This document shows positions 16,208 through 24,889 of a stretch of DNA of 33,971 bases, in pieces; positions within the stretch are counted from its first letter, which is position 1, and the number at the start of each line of letters is the position of its first letter. Below the pieces are notes generated by a model. It was not told the DNA's origin, did not search any database, and saw only the letters and a program-made list of their open reading frames with translations. The stretch spans positions 1 to 33,971 of the forward strand of contig JAFULN010000002.1 in assembly GCA_017473335.1 (NCBI GenBank). Direction: 5' to 3'. The DNA is from Erysipelotrichaceae bacterium. Its GTDB lineage: Bacteria; Bacillota_I; Bacilli_A; Erysipelotrichales; Erysipelotrichaceae. A program made the position numbers and the translations under genes.

Positions 16208-18805
16208 TTAATTCATTTTACTTAACTGATCGCAAACAATCTGATACTGTGTCTGATATCCAGCTAACTTATCTCTTTCACTTTGAATTTTAGCAGCAGG
16301 TGCTTTCGATACAAAGTTTGGATTGTTCAGCATTGTTTCAGAACGTGCAATTTCTTTTTCAAGACGTTCTTTTTCTTTATTCAGTTTTGCCTTTTCTTCC
16401 TCAGGATCAACAATTTCACCCATTGGAACACGAATTGTTCCATTTAAAATTGGACGAACCAATTCTTCTCCACTAATCGTATCTGTAATGGATGCCTTAC
16501 ACATTTTCTCAAGAATAGCCTTTAAATGTGAATCAAGTTCAATTGCGATTTCTTCAGCATTCTGTACAAGAATTGAAATAGGTGCTGACGGTTTCAGATT
16601 ATAGTCCTTTTTAATCTGACGAACTGTAGTGATAATTGACAACAGCAAGTCAATTTCAGATGCTTTATCTGTATCAATACCATCGATTGCATTTGGCCAT
16701 TCAGAAATACAGCATACTTCACCGCATAATGCTTCATACAATTCTTCTGTTACAAATGGCATAAATGGATGCAGAATCTTAATGATTGCTTTAAGAACTG
16801 TATACAGAGTTGATACAGCAGCCTTCTTAATCTTTTCATCTTCAGAATTCAATGATGACTTAGAAAGTTCAATGTACCAGCTGCAGAAATCATCCCATAC
16901 AAAACGTTCAACTTCATTACCAACCATTGCAAATTCATAACGGTCCATATTTGTACCAATATTCTTCAGAGTTTCATTGAGACGATGTAAAATCCAAGTA
17001 TCTGTAACAGAGAGGTTTGTTAAATCAACATCTTTATCAGTGAAATCTTCAGGAAGATTCATCATAACAAAACGAGAAGCATTCCAGATTTTGTTGATGA
17101 AATTCCATGCAGCTTCAACTTTTGCAGGAATATAACGCATGTCTTGACCTGGAGTAGAGTTTGTTGTCAAAAAGAAACGCAGTGCATCTACACCATACTG
17201 ATCAATAACATCCATTGGATCAATACCATTCCCTAATGATTTTGACATCTTCTGTCCTAATTCATCACGAATCAGACCATGAATCAGACAATCTTTAAAT
17301 GGACGTTTTCCTGTGAAATGAAGTCCCTGGAAAGTCATACGATTCACCCAGAATGGAATGATATCATATCCTGTAACAAGACAATTGTTTGAATAATAAC
17401 GCTTGAAATCTTCTGTTTCATTTGGCCATCCTAATGTTGAAAAAGGCCAAAGAGCACTTGAGAACCAAGTATCCAGTACATCTTCATCCTGCTTCCATCC
17501 TTCGCCTTCTGGTGCTTCCATGCCAACATACACTTCTTCACCACGATACCAGGCAGGAATACGATGTCCCCACCACAGCTGACGTGAAATACACCAGTCA
17601 TAAGTAATTTCCATCCAGTGATTCATAATTTTTTCAAAACGTTCAGGAACAAAATTTACTTTTGTATCAGTGTTTTTCTGATTATCTAATACAGCATCAG
17701 CCAATGGTCGCATCTTAACAAACCATTGTTTAGAAAGATATGGTTCAATTTGAGCACCTGAGCGCTGAGAATGACCTACGTTATGTACCATTTCTTCAAC
17801 AGAAACTAAAATACCCATTTCCTTTAAATCATTTACTAGCGCTTCACGGCATTCATAACGATCCATACCACAGTATTTACCAGCATTTTCATTCATAGTA
17901 GCATTTGGATTCATGCAGACAACTCTTGGCAGATTATGACGATTACCTACTTCAAAGTCATTAGGGTCATGTGCAGGAGTAATTTTTACTACACCAGTCC
18001 CAAATTCAGGGTCAGCGTGCTGATCAGCTACAACTGGAATTGGCTTGTTGACAACCGGAAGTATAACATTCTTTCCAATATACTTCTGATAACGTTCATC
18101 CTTTGGATTGACCGCAACACCAGTATCTCCAAACATTGTTTCAGGACGTGTCGTTGCAACTTCAAGATATTCTGTATCAGAACCTTCCAAAAAATAACGC
18201 ATATGATAGAATGCACCCTTATCATCCTGATAAGTGACCTCTTCATTTGAAAGAGCGGTCATCTGTACTGGATCCCAGTTGATGATTCTTTCGCCACGAT
18301 AAATCAAACCTTCTTCATACAACTTAACAAAAACTGTACGAACTGCATGATTCAATCCTTCATCAAGTGTAAAACGTTCACGAGTATAGTCCAAAGACAG
18401 CCCCATTTTAGCCCACTGCTGATGAATATTTTCTGCATATTCTTCTTTCCAAGCCCATGCATGTTTCAGCCATTCTTCACGGTCCATTGAACGAGGATCA
18501 ATGCTCTGTTCTCTTAAACGCGCATCAACCTTTGCTTGTGTAGCAATTCCAGCATGATCCATACCTGGCAGCCAAAGCATATCATAGCCCTGCATTCTTT
18601 TATAACGAGAAATAATATCCTGCAAAGTTGTATCCCATGCATGTCCTAGATGGAGTTTCCCTGTTACATTTGGCGGAGGGATAACAATTGTGTATGGTTC
18701 TTTAGTTTTGCCGCCAGCTGTGAAATAACCATTTTTGATCCAGCCCTGATACTTACCGGATTCAACTTCTTTATGTTGATATTTTGCAGCAAGTTGTTTT
18801 TTCAT
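16208..18805 (-). CDS. valS: Valyl-tRNA synthetase
   Basis: This class I enzyme charges tRNA-Val with valine and edits threonine. The HIGH-type motif is HLGH at residues 52-55 after PPPNVTGK. The CP1 editing domain contains TTRPETMFGDTGVAV. The KMSKS motif is intact near residue 518 (GQKMSKSLGNG). An anticodon-binding helical domain follows, and a C-terminal coiled coil (about 795-865, EEEKAKLNKEKERLEKEI) that clamps tRNA. The length of 865 is normal. AAAGGAGG precedes the ATG. Expression is governed by a valine T-box, with a consensus promoter beyond it. Confidence 0.97.
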   Translation of the reverse strand: MKKQLAAKYQHKEVESGKYQGWIKNGYFTAGGKTKEPYTIVIPPPNVTGKLHLGHAWDTTLQDIISRYKRMQGYDMLWLPGMDHAGIATQAKVDARLREQSIDPRSMDREEWLKHAWAWKEEYAENIHQQWAKMGLSLDYTRERFTLDEGLNHAVRTVFVKLYEEGLIYRGERIINWDPVQMTALSNEEVTYQDDKGAFYHMRYFLEGSDTEYLEVATTRPETMFGDTGVAVNPKDERYQKYIGKNVILPVVNKPIPVVADQHADPEFGTGVVKITPAHDPNDFEVGNRHNLPRVVCMNPNATMNENAGKYCGMDRYECREALVNDLKEMGILVSVEEMVHNVGHSQRSGAQIEPYLSKQWFVKMRPLADAVLDNQKNTDTKVNFVPERFEKIMNHWMEITYDWCISRQLWWGHRIPAWYRGEEVYVGMEAPEGEGWKQDEDVLDTWFSSALWPFSTLGWPNETEDFKRYYSNNCLVTGYDIIPFWVNRMTFQGLHFTGKRPFKDCLIHGLIRDELGQKMSKSLGNGIDPMDVIDQYGVDALRFFLTTNSTPGQDMRYIPAKVEAAWNFINKIWNASRFVMMNLPEDFTDKDVDLTNLSVTDTWILHRLNETLKNIGTNMDRYEFAMVGNEVERFVWDDFCSWYIELSKSSLNSEDEKIKKAAVSTLYTVLKAIIKILHPFMPFVTEELYEALCGEVCCISEWPNAIDGIDTDKASEIDLLLSIITTVRQIKKDYNLKPSAPISILVQNAEEIAIELDSHLKAILEKMCKASITDTISGEELVRPILNGTIRVPMGEIVDPEEEKAKLNKEKERLEKEIARSETMLNNPNFVSKAPAAKIQSERDKLAGYQTQYQIVCDQLSKMN

Positions 18806-18823
18806 ATTTTTTCCTCCTTTATC

Positions 18824-19058
18824 AATAAAAAAACGTCCTGTTTAAGGACGTAAAAATCAACGCGGTACCACCTTAATTCATATAGTAAAAAACTATATGC
18901 ACTCAAGCCTTTAACGCAGAACTGCGGGTCTTTCTACTTATTTTCAAAAGACCAGCTCCAAGGTGACTGCTTCTAAGTACATACGATTCTGTTTCACCAC
19001 ATCAGAACTCTCTACATGTCACTGTACCTGAATTTTTCCTTTTCATCGCTGATGGAAT
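18824..19058 (-). promoter_or_regulatory. T-box leader of valS (valine, GUC specifier)
   Basis: The minus strand carries AAGGTGGTACCGCG (18861-18874), followed by a terminator stem (18833-18839 with 18845-18851) and a T run. Stem I landmarks AGAGAGTTCTGATG and GGTGAAA are present. The specifier reads GTC at 18965-18967, followed by A, matching a valine codon and valS. Uncharged tRNA-Val should favour the antiterminator. Confidence 0.93.
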
Positions 19059-19059
19059 T

Positions 19060-19088
19060 ATTATAGAAAAACAAGTACTTTTTGTCAA
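19060..19088 (-). promoter_or_regulatory. Consensus promoter of the valS leader
   Basis: TTGACA (19083-19088) and TATAAT (19060-19065) are both perfect consensus and spaced by 17 bases. They begin only two bases past the stop of the SPOCS/LysM gene. A promoter of this strength fits an attenuated gene. Confidence 0.85.
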
Positions 19089-19090
19089 CC

Positions 19091-19621
19091 TTAAGGCAAA
19101 AGAATCAGCATTCTTCCAGACAATGATTTATTATGATTTAGTTTTCTTAATGTTCTTTCATCAATCCTGTAACGAGCAGCTATGCTTGTATATGAATCAT
19201 TATTGTACGTCAGAGCATATCTCACTTTTTGAGATACAACTTCAGAATCATCCAAAAGATCTTCTAAAGACGCACTTTCATTTTCATCCATCTGATTTTC
19301 AACAACTCCACTTACATCAAATGTAAAACAGCAGTGAAGTTCATTTTTTTTCAATTGTATATCATATTCTGAAAGTGATACATAAAACTGTTCATCATTT
19401 GACAGTTTGTGTGATGGTGCAAAAATACTTACATCAATGGCTTCATCAATTGGTATAATATGATCTTGCACTTTTCCCTTTCCAGTAATTTTAATGATAC
19501 CACTACATTCTATACCATTAGAACATGCTGTTGTAACTAACTTTTCTTGACATAATGTTTCAATCAGCTGATCAAACTCATGATCAAGTACTATCAGTTT
19601 ATCAATTTTCATCTGTCTCAA
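19091..19621 (-). CDS. SpoVID/SipL-like protein (SPOCS domain plus LysM)
   Basis: A 176-residue protein with two parts. The N-terminal half (about 10-105) resembles the SPOCS domain (DUF3794): a charged GIIKITGKGKVQDHIIPIDEAIDVSIFAP stretch (shown here in part: IIPIDEAIDVSIFAP) followed by beta strands. An acidic linker (about 112-130) leads to a C-terminal LysM-like motif YTSIAARYRIDERTLRKLNH. In Bacillus, SpoVID has this order and lies close to valS, as here. SpoVID and SipL guide spore coat assembly around the forespore. This copy is far shorter than B. subtilis SpoVID. The start appears to be TTG at 19621: GGAGG is eight bases before it and 17 before the nearest ATG. Confidence 0.7.
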   Translation of the reverse strand: MRQMKIDKLIVLDHEFDQLIETLCQEKLVTTACSNGIECSGIIKITGKGKVQDHIIPIDEAIDVSIFAPSHKLSNDEQFYVSLSEYDIQLKKNELHCCFTFDVSGVVENQMDENESASLEDLLDDSEVVSQKVRYALTYNNDSYTSIAARYRIDERTLRKLNHNKSLSGRMLILLP

Positions 19622-19672
19622 AATCTATGCCTCCATTTCATCACATCATATGCAAAGGCATCTTAGATTATT

Positions 19673-19707
19673 CCTAAAAATCAAGCACATAGCAATTAGC
19701 TATGTGC
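19673..19707 (-). terminator. Terminator of the PP2A-like phosphatase gene
   Basis: A nine-base-pair stem pairs 19685-19693 with 19699-19707 around an AATTA loop that holds the stop codon. A moderate T run (TTGATTTTT) follows on the minus strand. Confidence 0.7.
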
Positions 19708-20391
19708 ATTCTTTAAATATGGAATATAAAATGTTTCCAGCGTATCTAAGCAAAGAATACCCAACTGACCACCGAAGATACATCCGCAATCAATACGTAT
19801 CAGGTTCGCTTTAAATTCAATTTGAGAGGAGTTAGTAGGTGTATGTCCACAAACAATTGTCTTATTTTGATAAGTGACATTCGTTGATTCAAAGACAACC
19901 TCTTCAATACGCAGCTGATCTATGCTTTTGTTTACAGCATCTTGAGAAACACCAGCATGCATTAATACATAAGTATGACCATTCACTTTGATTTCTTCAG
20001 CAACACGAAACTCTTCAAAGTACTCCATTAACAGCTCTTGTTCATAACAATCAAGTTTCTGAAACTGTCTCAACGTTACATTTCCGCCATCATTACACCA
20101 GTAATCCAATGACACAAGATCATCTTCAGTTAATGTCGTTTCTACACTCTCTTCTGTAATTTCAGTACATAATTTCTTTAACAATAACATTGCCATATAT
20201 TCATGATTACCAACTAAAGGAATAATATTATCATGCATCATCATATGATTCAATACTTTAAGACCACCCTCACCTCGATCAATTACATCCCCAAGAACAT
20301 ACATTGTATCACTTGATGAAAAACGTATTTGTTTCAAGGCAGAAATATACTCTTCATAACAGCCATGAATATCAGAGATCACATAGTTCAT
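19696..20391 (-). CDS. PP2A-type serine/threonine phosphatase family (metallophosphoesterase)
   Basis: A 231-residue calcineurin-like phosphoesterase of the bacterial Ser/Thr phosphatase and ApaH/PrpE group. The signature motifs are complete: SDIHG near the N-terminus (D7, H9), GDVIDRGEGG (about 34-43), GNHEYMAM (about 61-68), MHAGVS and GHTPT near the C-terminus. These place two metal ions for phosphate ester cleavage. The substrate could be phosphoproteins or diadenosine polyphosphates. AAGGAGG precedes the ATG. The stop codon lies in the terminator loop. It is separated from engB by a 224-base gap and probably has its own promoter there. Confidence 0.88.
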   Translation of the reverse strand: MNYVISDIHGCYEEYISALKQIRFSSSDTMYVLGDVIDRGEGGLKVLNHMMMHDNIIPLVGNHEYMAMLLLKKLCTEITEESVETTLTEDDLVSLDYWCNDGGNVTLRQFQKLDCYEQELLMEYFEEFRVAEEIKVNGHTYVLMHAGVSQDAVNKSIDQLRIEEVVFESTNVTYQNKTIVCGHTPTNSSQIEFKANLIRIDCGCIFGGQLGILCLDTLETFYIPYLKNAHS

Positions 20392-20569
20392 TCTATACCT
20401 CCTTACAGCTATAGCAATGTTATCAAACAGATTTTTCTATAGTTATATCTATAATATACAAAATTTAGCAGTTCTCTATAAGACTTGTCTTTCTTTGTGA
20501 AATCTGTATTCACCATTATGAGAACCAAACAATGTTACTTCCTATTTACTACAGTTCTGATAGAACTTT

Positions 20570-20607
20570 CCTATATAATAAAAAACTCAGACAATCCTGT
20601 CTGAGTT
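20570..20607 (-). terminator. Terminator of the tig-lon-engB group
   Basis: A perfect ten-base-pair stem, AACTCAGACA (20584-20593) with TGTCTGAGTT (20598-20607), has an ATCC loop. A T-rich run follows on the minus strand. It lies nine bases after the engB stop. Confidence 0.9.
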
Positions 20608-20615
20608 CATTGTAT

Positions 20616-21197
20616 TTATTGAAGATATGTCTGAATCTTATTCATCAGTTCATCTCTTCCTTTGCGAGTCTTTGAACTGAACAAAACAATCTGATTTAAA
20701 GGAACATTGCATTTTTCAGAAATCATCTTTCTATTTTTTGCAGTTTCACTTTGATTGCACTGATCCTGCTTAGTAGCCACAATCAGCACAGGAATGCTGT
20801 TTGAACGTACAAAATCAAGCATTGTCAAATCATCTTTTGTAGGACCATGTCTTAAATCAAGAATTTGAATACAAACCCTTAATTGCTGACGGTCATGGAA
20901 GTATTCTTCCATCATAGTCCCAAAATCAATCAGCTCTTTTTGTGAACGATTCGCAAACCCATATCCAGGAACATCCACCAGCATAAATTCACGATTAACT
21001 TCATAGAAGTTTAACAATCGTGTCTTACCTGGAGTCTTACCAACATATGCGAGCGATTTTCGATTCACCAGTGTATTGATAAGAGAACTTTTCCCAACAT
21101 TAGATTTTCCTGCCAAAACAATTTCAGGAAGGTTTGAATCAGGCCACTGATTTTTTCCAGCAGCGCTGATGACCAATTTTGCATCAAAGTATTCCAT
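20616..21197 (-). CDS. engB: Ribosome biogenesis GTPase EngB (YsxC/YihA)
   Basis: A 193-residue essential-type GTPase that helps assemble the 50S ribosomal subunit. All G motifs are visible: G1 GKSNVGKSS (about 30-38), G2 threonine in KTPGKTR, G3 DVPGYGFA, G4 TKQD, and G5 SSK. The fold is the short TrmE-Era-EngA type without extra domains. Its ATG overlaps the lon stop by one base, with GGTGA upstream, so it is translationally coupled to lon. The lon-ysxC order is also found in Bacillus. Confidence 0.96.
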   Translation of the reverse strand: MEYFDAKLVISAAGKNQWPDSNLPEIVLAGKSNVGKSSLINTLVNRKSLAYVGKTPGKTRLLNFYEVNREFMLVDVPGYGFANRSQKELIDFGTMMEEYFHDRQQLRVCIQILDLRHGPTKDDLTMLDFVRSNSIPVLIVATKQDQCNQSETAKNRKMISEKCNVPLNQIVLFSSKTRKGRDELMNKIQTYLQ

Positions 21198-23512
21198 TAT
21201 TTCACCAATGCCTGATCAATCACCTGATCGACTGTATCTACTGGAATAAACTGAATGGAATCTTTGATTGCCTGAGGAAGTTCATCAAGATCTTTAACAT
21301 TCAGCTTAGGAATAACAACGGTTGAAATACCACAGCGATGGGCAGCCATTGATTTTTCTCTTAAACCACCAATTGGAAGTACATTCCCTCTTAATGTAAC
21401 TTCTCCTGTCATCGCAATATCTGCTTTGGCAGGTGTTGAAGTGAGAACTGAAACAAGTGCAGTTGTTAGTGTCACACCAGCACTAGGACCATCTTTTGGA
21501 ACAGCGCCTTCTGGCACATGAATATGAATATCATGTTTCTCAAAGAATTTTGGATCAATCTGATATTTCACAGCATTCGATTTAACATAATCAAGGGCAA
21601 TTGAAGTACTTTCTTTCATCACATCGCCAAGCTGTCCTGTAACAATCAGATTTCCTTTCCCATCAAATGTAGTTACTTCTACAGGAAGTACATCTCCACC
21701 AAATGAAGTATATGCAAGTCCAGTTACTACACCAACCTGATCTTTCTTTTCTTTTGACCCATAGTCATATTTTTCTTTTCCAAGCCATTTGACAACCTGT
21801 TTCTTAGTCACAGACATTTTATCGATATCACCCTTAGCAATTGCTAAGACAGTCTTTCTGCACAATGAAGCAACTAGTCTTTCTAACTGACGAACACCTG
21901 CTTCACGTGTGTAATAACGAATAAGATACAAAATCACAGCATCACTTAATTTAAACTGACCTTTTACAAGTCCTGTATTCTTCATCTGCTTAGGAATCAA
22001 ATGACGTTTACAGATTTCAACTTTTTCCAGTTCTGTATAGCTATCCAATTGAATGATTTCAAGACGATCCTTTAAAGCTTCTGGAATTGCCTCAAGGTAA
22101 TTCGCAGTAGCAATAAACATGACATTACTTAAATCATAAGGTTCTTCAAGATAATGATCTGAGAACAGTTTGTTCTGTTCAGGATCAAGCACTTCAAGCA
22201 TAGCAGAACTCGGATCTCCTTTGTAATCAGATGCCATTTTATCAATTTCATCAATCAGGAACACTGGGTTCATTACACCAGCTTTTTTCATTCCCTGAAT
22301 AATTCTTCCAGGCATAGAACCTAAATAAGTTCTTCTATGTCCTCTGATTTCAGATTCATCATGAACTCCGCCAAGTGATACTTTAACAAACTTGCGGTCA
22401 ATTGCACGCGCAATTGAAGTAGCAAGTGAAGTCTTCCCAACTCCAGGAGGACCAACTAAACATAGAATAGGACTATTCAATGATTTAGTCATCTGCTTTA
22501 CAGCAAGATATTCCATAATACGTTCTTTGACTTTATCTAGTCCATAATGATCTTCATCCAATCGCTGCTGAACAAGATTTAAATCTTCGTTATCCTCAGA
22601 CATCTGCCACCAAGGTGTTTTTAAAAGCCAGTCGATATAGGTGCGAATAACACCAGACTCACCGCTTGCAGCAGGCAACATTTCATAACGTGCCAGTTCT
22701 TCAAGTGCTTTTGCCTTAATGTTTTCAGGATATGGATTTTCATTGATCATTCTGCGAATTTCTTCTGAATCATCAGTTGTATTGGATACATCTCCTAATT
22801 CTTCTTTGATTGCTCGTAGTTTTTCACGTAAATAATAATCTTTCTGATTATCTTCCATACGTTCTTTTACTTTGTCATTGATTTCATCTTCAATCACAGC
22901 CAGTTTTCTTTCTCTATCAATTTCAGAAAGTACCAGCAATAATCGCTCATTAATTTTAGTAGACTCTAATATCTTCTGTTTTACTGTAAAGTGACATGGA
23001 AAATACTGTCCAAACTGATCTGCTAAAACAGGTGCAGAAACACCTTTTGCAAGCTGAGCAATAATTTCTGGCGGGAAACTTTTTAATGATGAAGATACAG
23101 ATTCAAATTCCTTTGCTATCTTTCTGACAAGTGCCAGTTCTTCCAGTGAATTTTCACTTTCATCTGCAACAGCCAGCATTGTTACAAAAAAGAATGGATT
23201 TATCTGTTCATAGGAAAGAATCTTTGCTCTTTCCAATCCGCTGAAAGTAACTCTGTAATAGCCATCTTTTTTACGGATATTTTTAATACGGCACAAGGTA
23301 CCAAACTGATAGAGATCTGCTGCAGTAGGATCTTCACTCGCAAGATCTTTCTGACACACAAGCACACAATGACCATCAAAATTTGCCTCAGCTTCATCAA
23401 CAGCCTTTTTGCTTTTCTCTCTGCCCACTTCAATGGTAATATCCATTGATGGGAAAATAACTACACCTCGTGTGGCAATACATGGCACACTTAGCTGCAA
23501 TTTTTCACTCAT
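21197..23512 (-). CDS. lon: ATP-dependent protease La (Lon)
   Basis: A 771-residue cytoplasmic protease that unfolds and degrades damaged or regulatory proteins. The N-terminal substrate-binding domain (about 1-200) precedes a coiled-coil linker and an AAA+ module. The AAA+ part has Walker A GPPGVGKTS at about 353 and Walker B VFLIDEIDKM. The C-terminal serine protease domain has the catalytic Ser in KDGPSAG at about 676 and the lysine in LREKSMAA at about 720. Size and order match LonA. GGAGG precedes the ATG. No promoter is evident in the 48-base gap after tig, so its mRNA may come partly from tig readthrough. Confidence 0.97.
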   Translation of the reverse strand: MSEKLQLSVPCIATRGVVIFPSMDITIEVGREKSKKAVDEAEANFDGHCVLVCQKDLASEDPTAADLYQFGTLCRIKNIRKKDGYYRVTFSGLERAKILSYEQINPFFFVTMLAVADESENSLEELALVRKIAKEFESVSSSLKSFPPEIIAQLAKGVSAPVLADQFGQYFPCHFTVKQKILESTKINERLLLVLSEIDRERKLAVIEDEINDKVKERMEDNQKDYYLREKLRAIKEELGDVSNTTDDSEEIRRMINENPYPENIKAKALEELARYEMLPAASGESGVIRTYIDWLLKTPWWQMSEDNEDLNLVQQRLDEDHYGLDKVKERIMEYLAVKQMTKSLNSPILCLVGPPGVGKTSLATSIARAIDRKFVKVSLGGVHDESEIRGHRRTYLGSMPGRIIQGMKKAGVMNPVFLIDEIDKMASDYKGDPSSAMLEVLDPEQNKLFSDHYLEEPYDLSNVMFIATANYLEAIPEALKDRLEIIQLDSYTELEKVEICKRHLIPKQMKNTGLVKGQFKLSDAVILYLIRYYTREAGVRQLERLVASLCRKTVLAIAKGDIDKMSVTKKQVVKWLGKEKYDYGSKEKKDQVGVVTGLAYTSFGGDVLPVEVTTFDGKGNLIVTGQLGDVMKESTSIALDYVKSNAVKYQIDPKFFEKHDIHIHVPEGAVPKDGPSAGVTLTTALVSVLTSTPAKADIAMTGEVTLRGNVLPIGGLREKSMAAHRCGISTVVIPKLNVKDLDELPQAIKDSIQFIPVDTVDQVIDQALVK

Positions 23513-23535
23513 GGTTTAGCCTCCTTTTTGATACA

Positions 23536-23562
23536 TTTTTCAAAAAAGACGCTATGCGTCTT
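23536..23562 (-). terminator. Terminator of tig (partial, upstream of lon)
   Basis: A seven-base-pair stem pairs 23546-23552 with 23556-23562 and is followed on the minus strand by TTTTTTG. It overlaps the tig stop. The short stem suggests it may only reduce readthrough into lon. Confidence 0.65.
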
Positions 23563-24829
23563 ATTTTGAAGATTCTTTTACGAAGTCAACAGCTTTCTGC
23601 ATCTTCACATCATATGCTACAGATTCTGCAGGCAAATACTTCTTAACTTCTTCTTTGTCCATGTTATACATAGAAGCCAGTTTGTCGAATTCAGCTTCAA
23701 CATCCTCATCTGAACATTCAATGTTTTCAGCCTTTACAACTGCTTCCAGAACAAGACGCAGTTTCAGTCTGCGTTCAGCATCGCCCTTCATCTGCTCCTT
23801 CAGATCTTCCATCTTCTGACCAGTCATCTGGCAGAACTGTTCCAAAGAGAATCCCTGCTGCATCATACGCTGATTCTGTTCATTCAGCATATCCTGAGCT
23901 TCCTGATCAATCATCACTTCAGGAATTTCAACTTCAGCATTTTCAGTTAATGTATTCAACAGTACATCCAATGCTTCATTTTCATTCTGCTGTTTCTTTG
24001 CTTCAGCAATCTTGTCAGTCACATTTTTCTTCAGATCTTCCAGAGTTTCAACTCCATCCATGTTAACATCCTTAGCCAGTTCATCATCAAGTGCTGGAAG
24101 AACCTTAGTCTTGATTTCTTTTACAGTGACTGTGAAAACAACTGCCTGACCAGCCAGTTCAGCTGCTCCATAGTTTTCTGGGAATGTAACATTCAAATCT
24201 TTTGTTTCATTCAAAGCCATTCCAGTAACCTGTTCTTCAAATCCAGGAATAAATGAATGAGACCCGATGACCAGTGGATAGTTTTCACCCTTGCCACCTT
24301 CAAATGCTACACCATCTTTGAAACCTTCAAAGTCAATAACAGCAGTATCGCCTTCTTCAACAGTACCTTCCTTAGTTGTCAATTCAGCGAAGTTTTCCTG
24401 AATCTTTGCCAGTTCATCATTGATTTCATCTTCAGTAACTTCAACTTCCTTCACTTCATATGGAAGACCCTTGTACTGTCCAAGTTTAGCTTCAGGTTTA
24501 ACAACACACTTGAAAATGTATTCAACCTTTTCTTCGCTGATTTCATTGATATCCAAAGTAGGACGATCAACCAGCCACAGATTATGTTCTTCAACAGCTG
24601 CACTCAGGCAGTTATTTGCTTCAGCTTCAGCTGCTTCAATCAGAACACTCTGAACTGGAATCATCTTTTCAATCATTCTCTTAGGTGCTTTACCTTTTCT
24701 AAAACCTTCGACCTGTACATTCTTTGCCAGTTTATCGAAAGCCTTTTTCTGAGCAGCTTTCCATGCATCACCTTCAAGAGTGACATTCAGATCGCCGCAA
24801 GATTTTTCTTTTAACGTCCAAGTTGACAT
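23561..24829 (-). CDS. tig: Trigger factor
   Basis: A 422-residue ribosome-bound chaperone and prolyl isomerase. The N-terminal ribosome-binding domain carries VEGFRKGKAPKRMIEKM (about 36-52), where the G-F-R-K-G-K-A-P loop touches the ribosome. The FKBP-type domain lies at about 155-240, starting GDTAVIDFEGFKDG. The C-terminal helical arms fill the rest. The length is typical. AGGAGG precedes the ATG. Codon use is biased toward C-ending codons, as in ppdK, fitting high expression. In Bacillus tig is followed by clpX and the lon genes; here lon follows directly. Confidence 0.97.
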   Translation of the reverse strand: MSTWTLKEKSCGDLNVTLEGDAWKAAQKKAFDKLAKNVQVEGFRKGKAPKRMIEKMIPVQSVLIEAAEAEANNCLSAAVEEHNLWLVDRPTLDINEISEEKVEYIFKCVVKPEAKLGQYKGLPYEVKEVEVTEDEINDELAKIQENFAELTTKEGTVEEGDTAVIDFEGFKDGVAFEGGKGENYPLVIGSHSFIPGFEEQVTGMALNETKDLNVTFPENYGAAELAGQAVVFTVTVKEIKTKVLPALDDELAKDVNMDGVETLEDLKKNVTDKIAEAKKQQNENEALDVLLNTLTENAEVEIPEVMIDQEAQDMLNEQNQRMMQQGFSLEQFCQMTGQKMEDLKEQMKGDAERRLKLRLVLEAVVKAENIECSDEDVEAEFDKLASMYNMDKEEVKKYLPAESVAYDVKMQKAVDFVKESSK

Positions 24830-24860
24830 TGTATATTCCTCCTAATTATTCAGCTTATCT

Positions 24861-24889
24861 ATTATATCAAAAAAACTGTGAGAATCAAA
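24861..24889 (-). promoter_or_regulatory. Promoter of tig
   Basis: An extended -10 (TGATATAAT, with TATAAT at 24861-24866) has a weak TTTGAT -35 box 17 bases upstream (24884-24889). It overlaps the last codon of the upstream gene. Confidence 0.55.

Noticed and set aside
20409-20516. A 35-codon minus-strand frame in the gap between the phosphatase and engB genes
   Set aside because: No ribosome binding site precedes its ATG, and its composition looks like intergenic AT-rich DNA.
24257-24814. A 185-codon plus-strand frame inside tig
   Set aside because: An antisense shadow of trigger factor; no family resemblance and no start signal.
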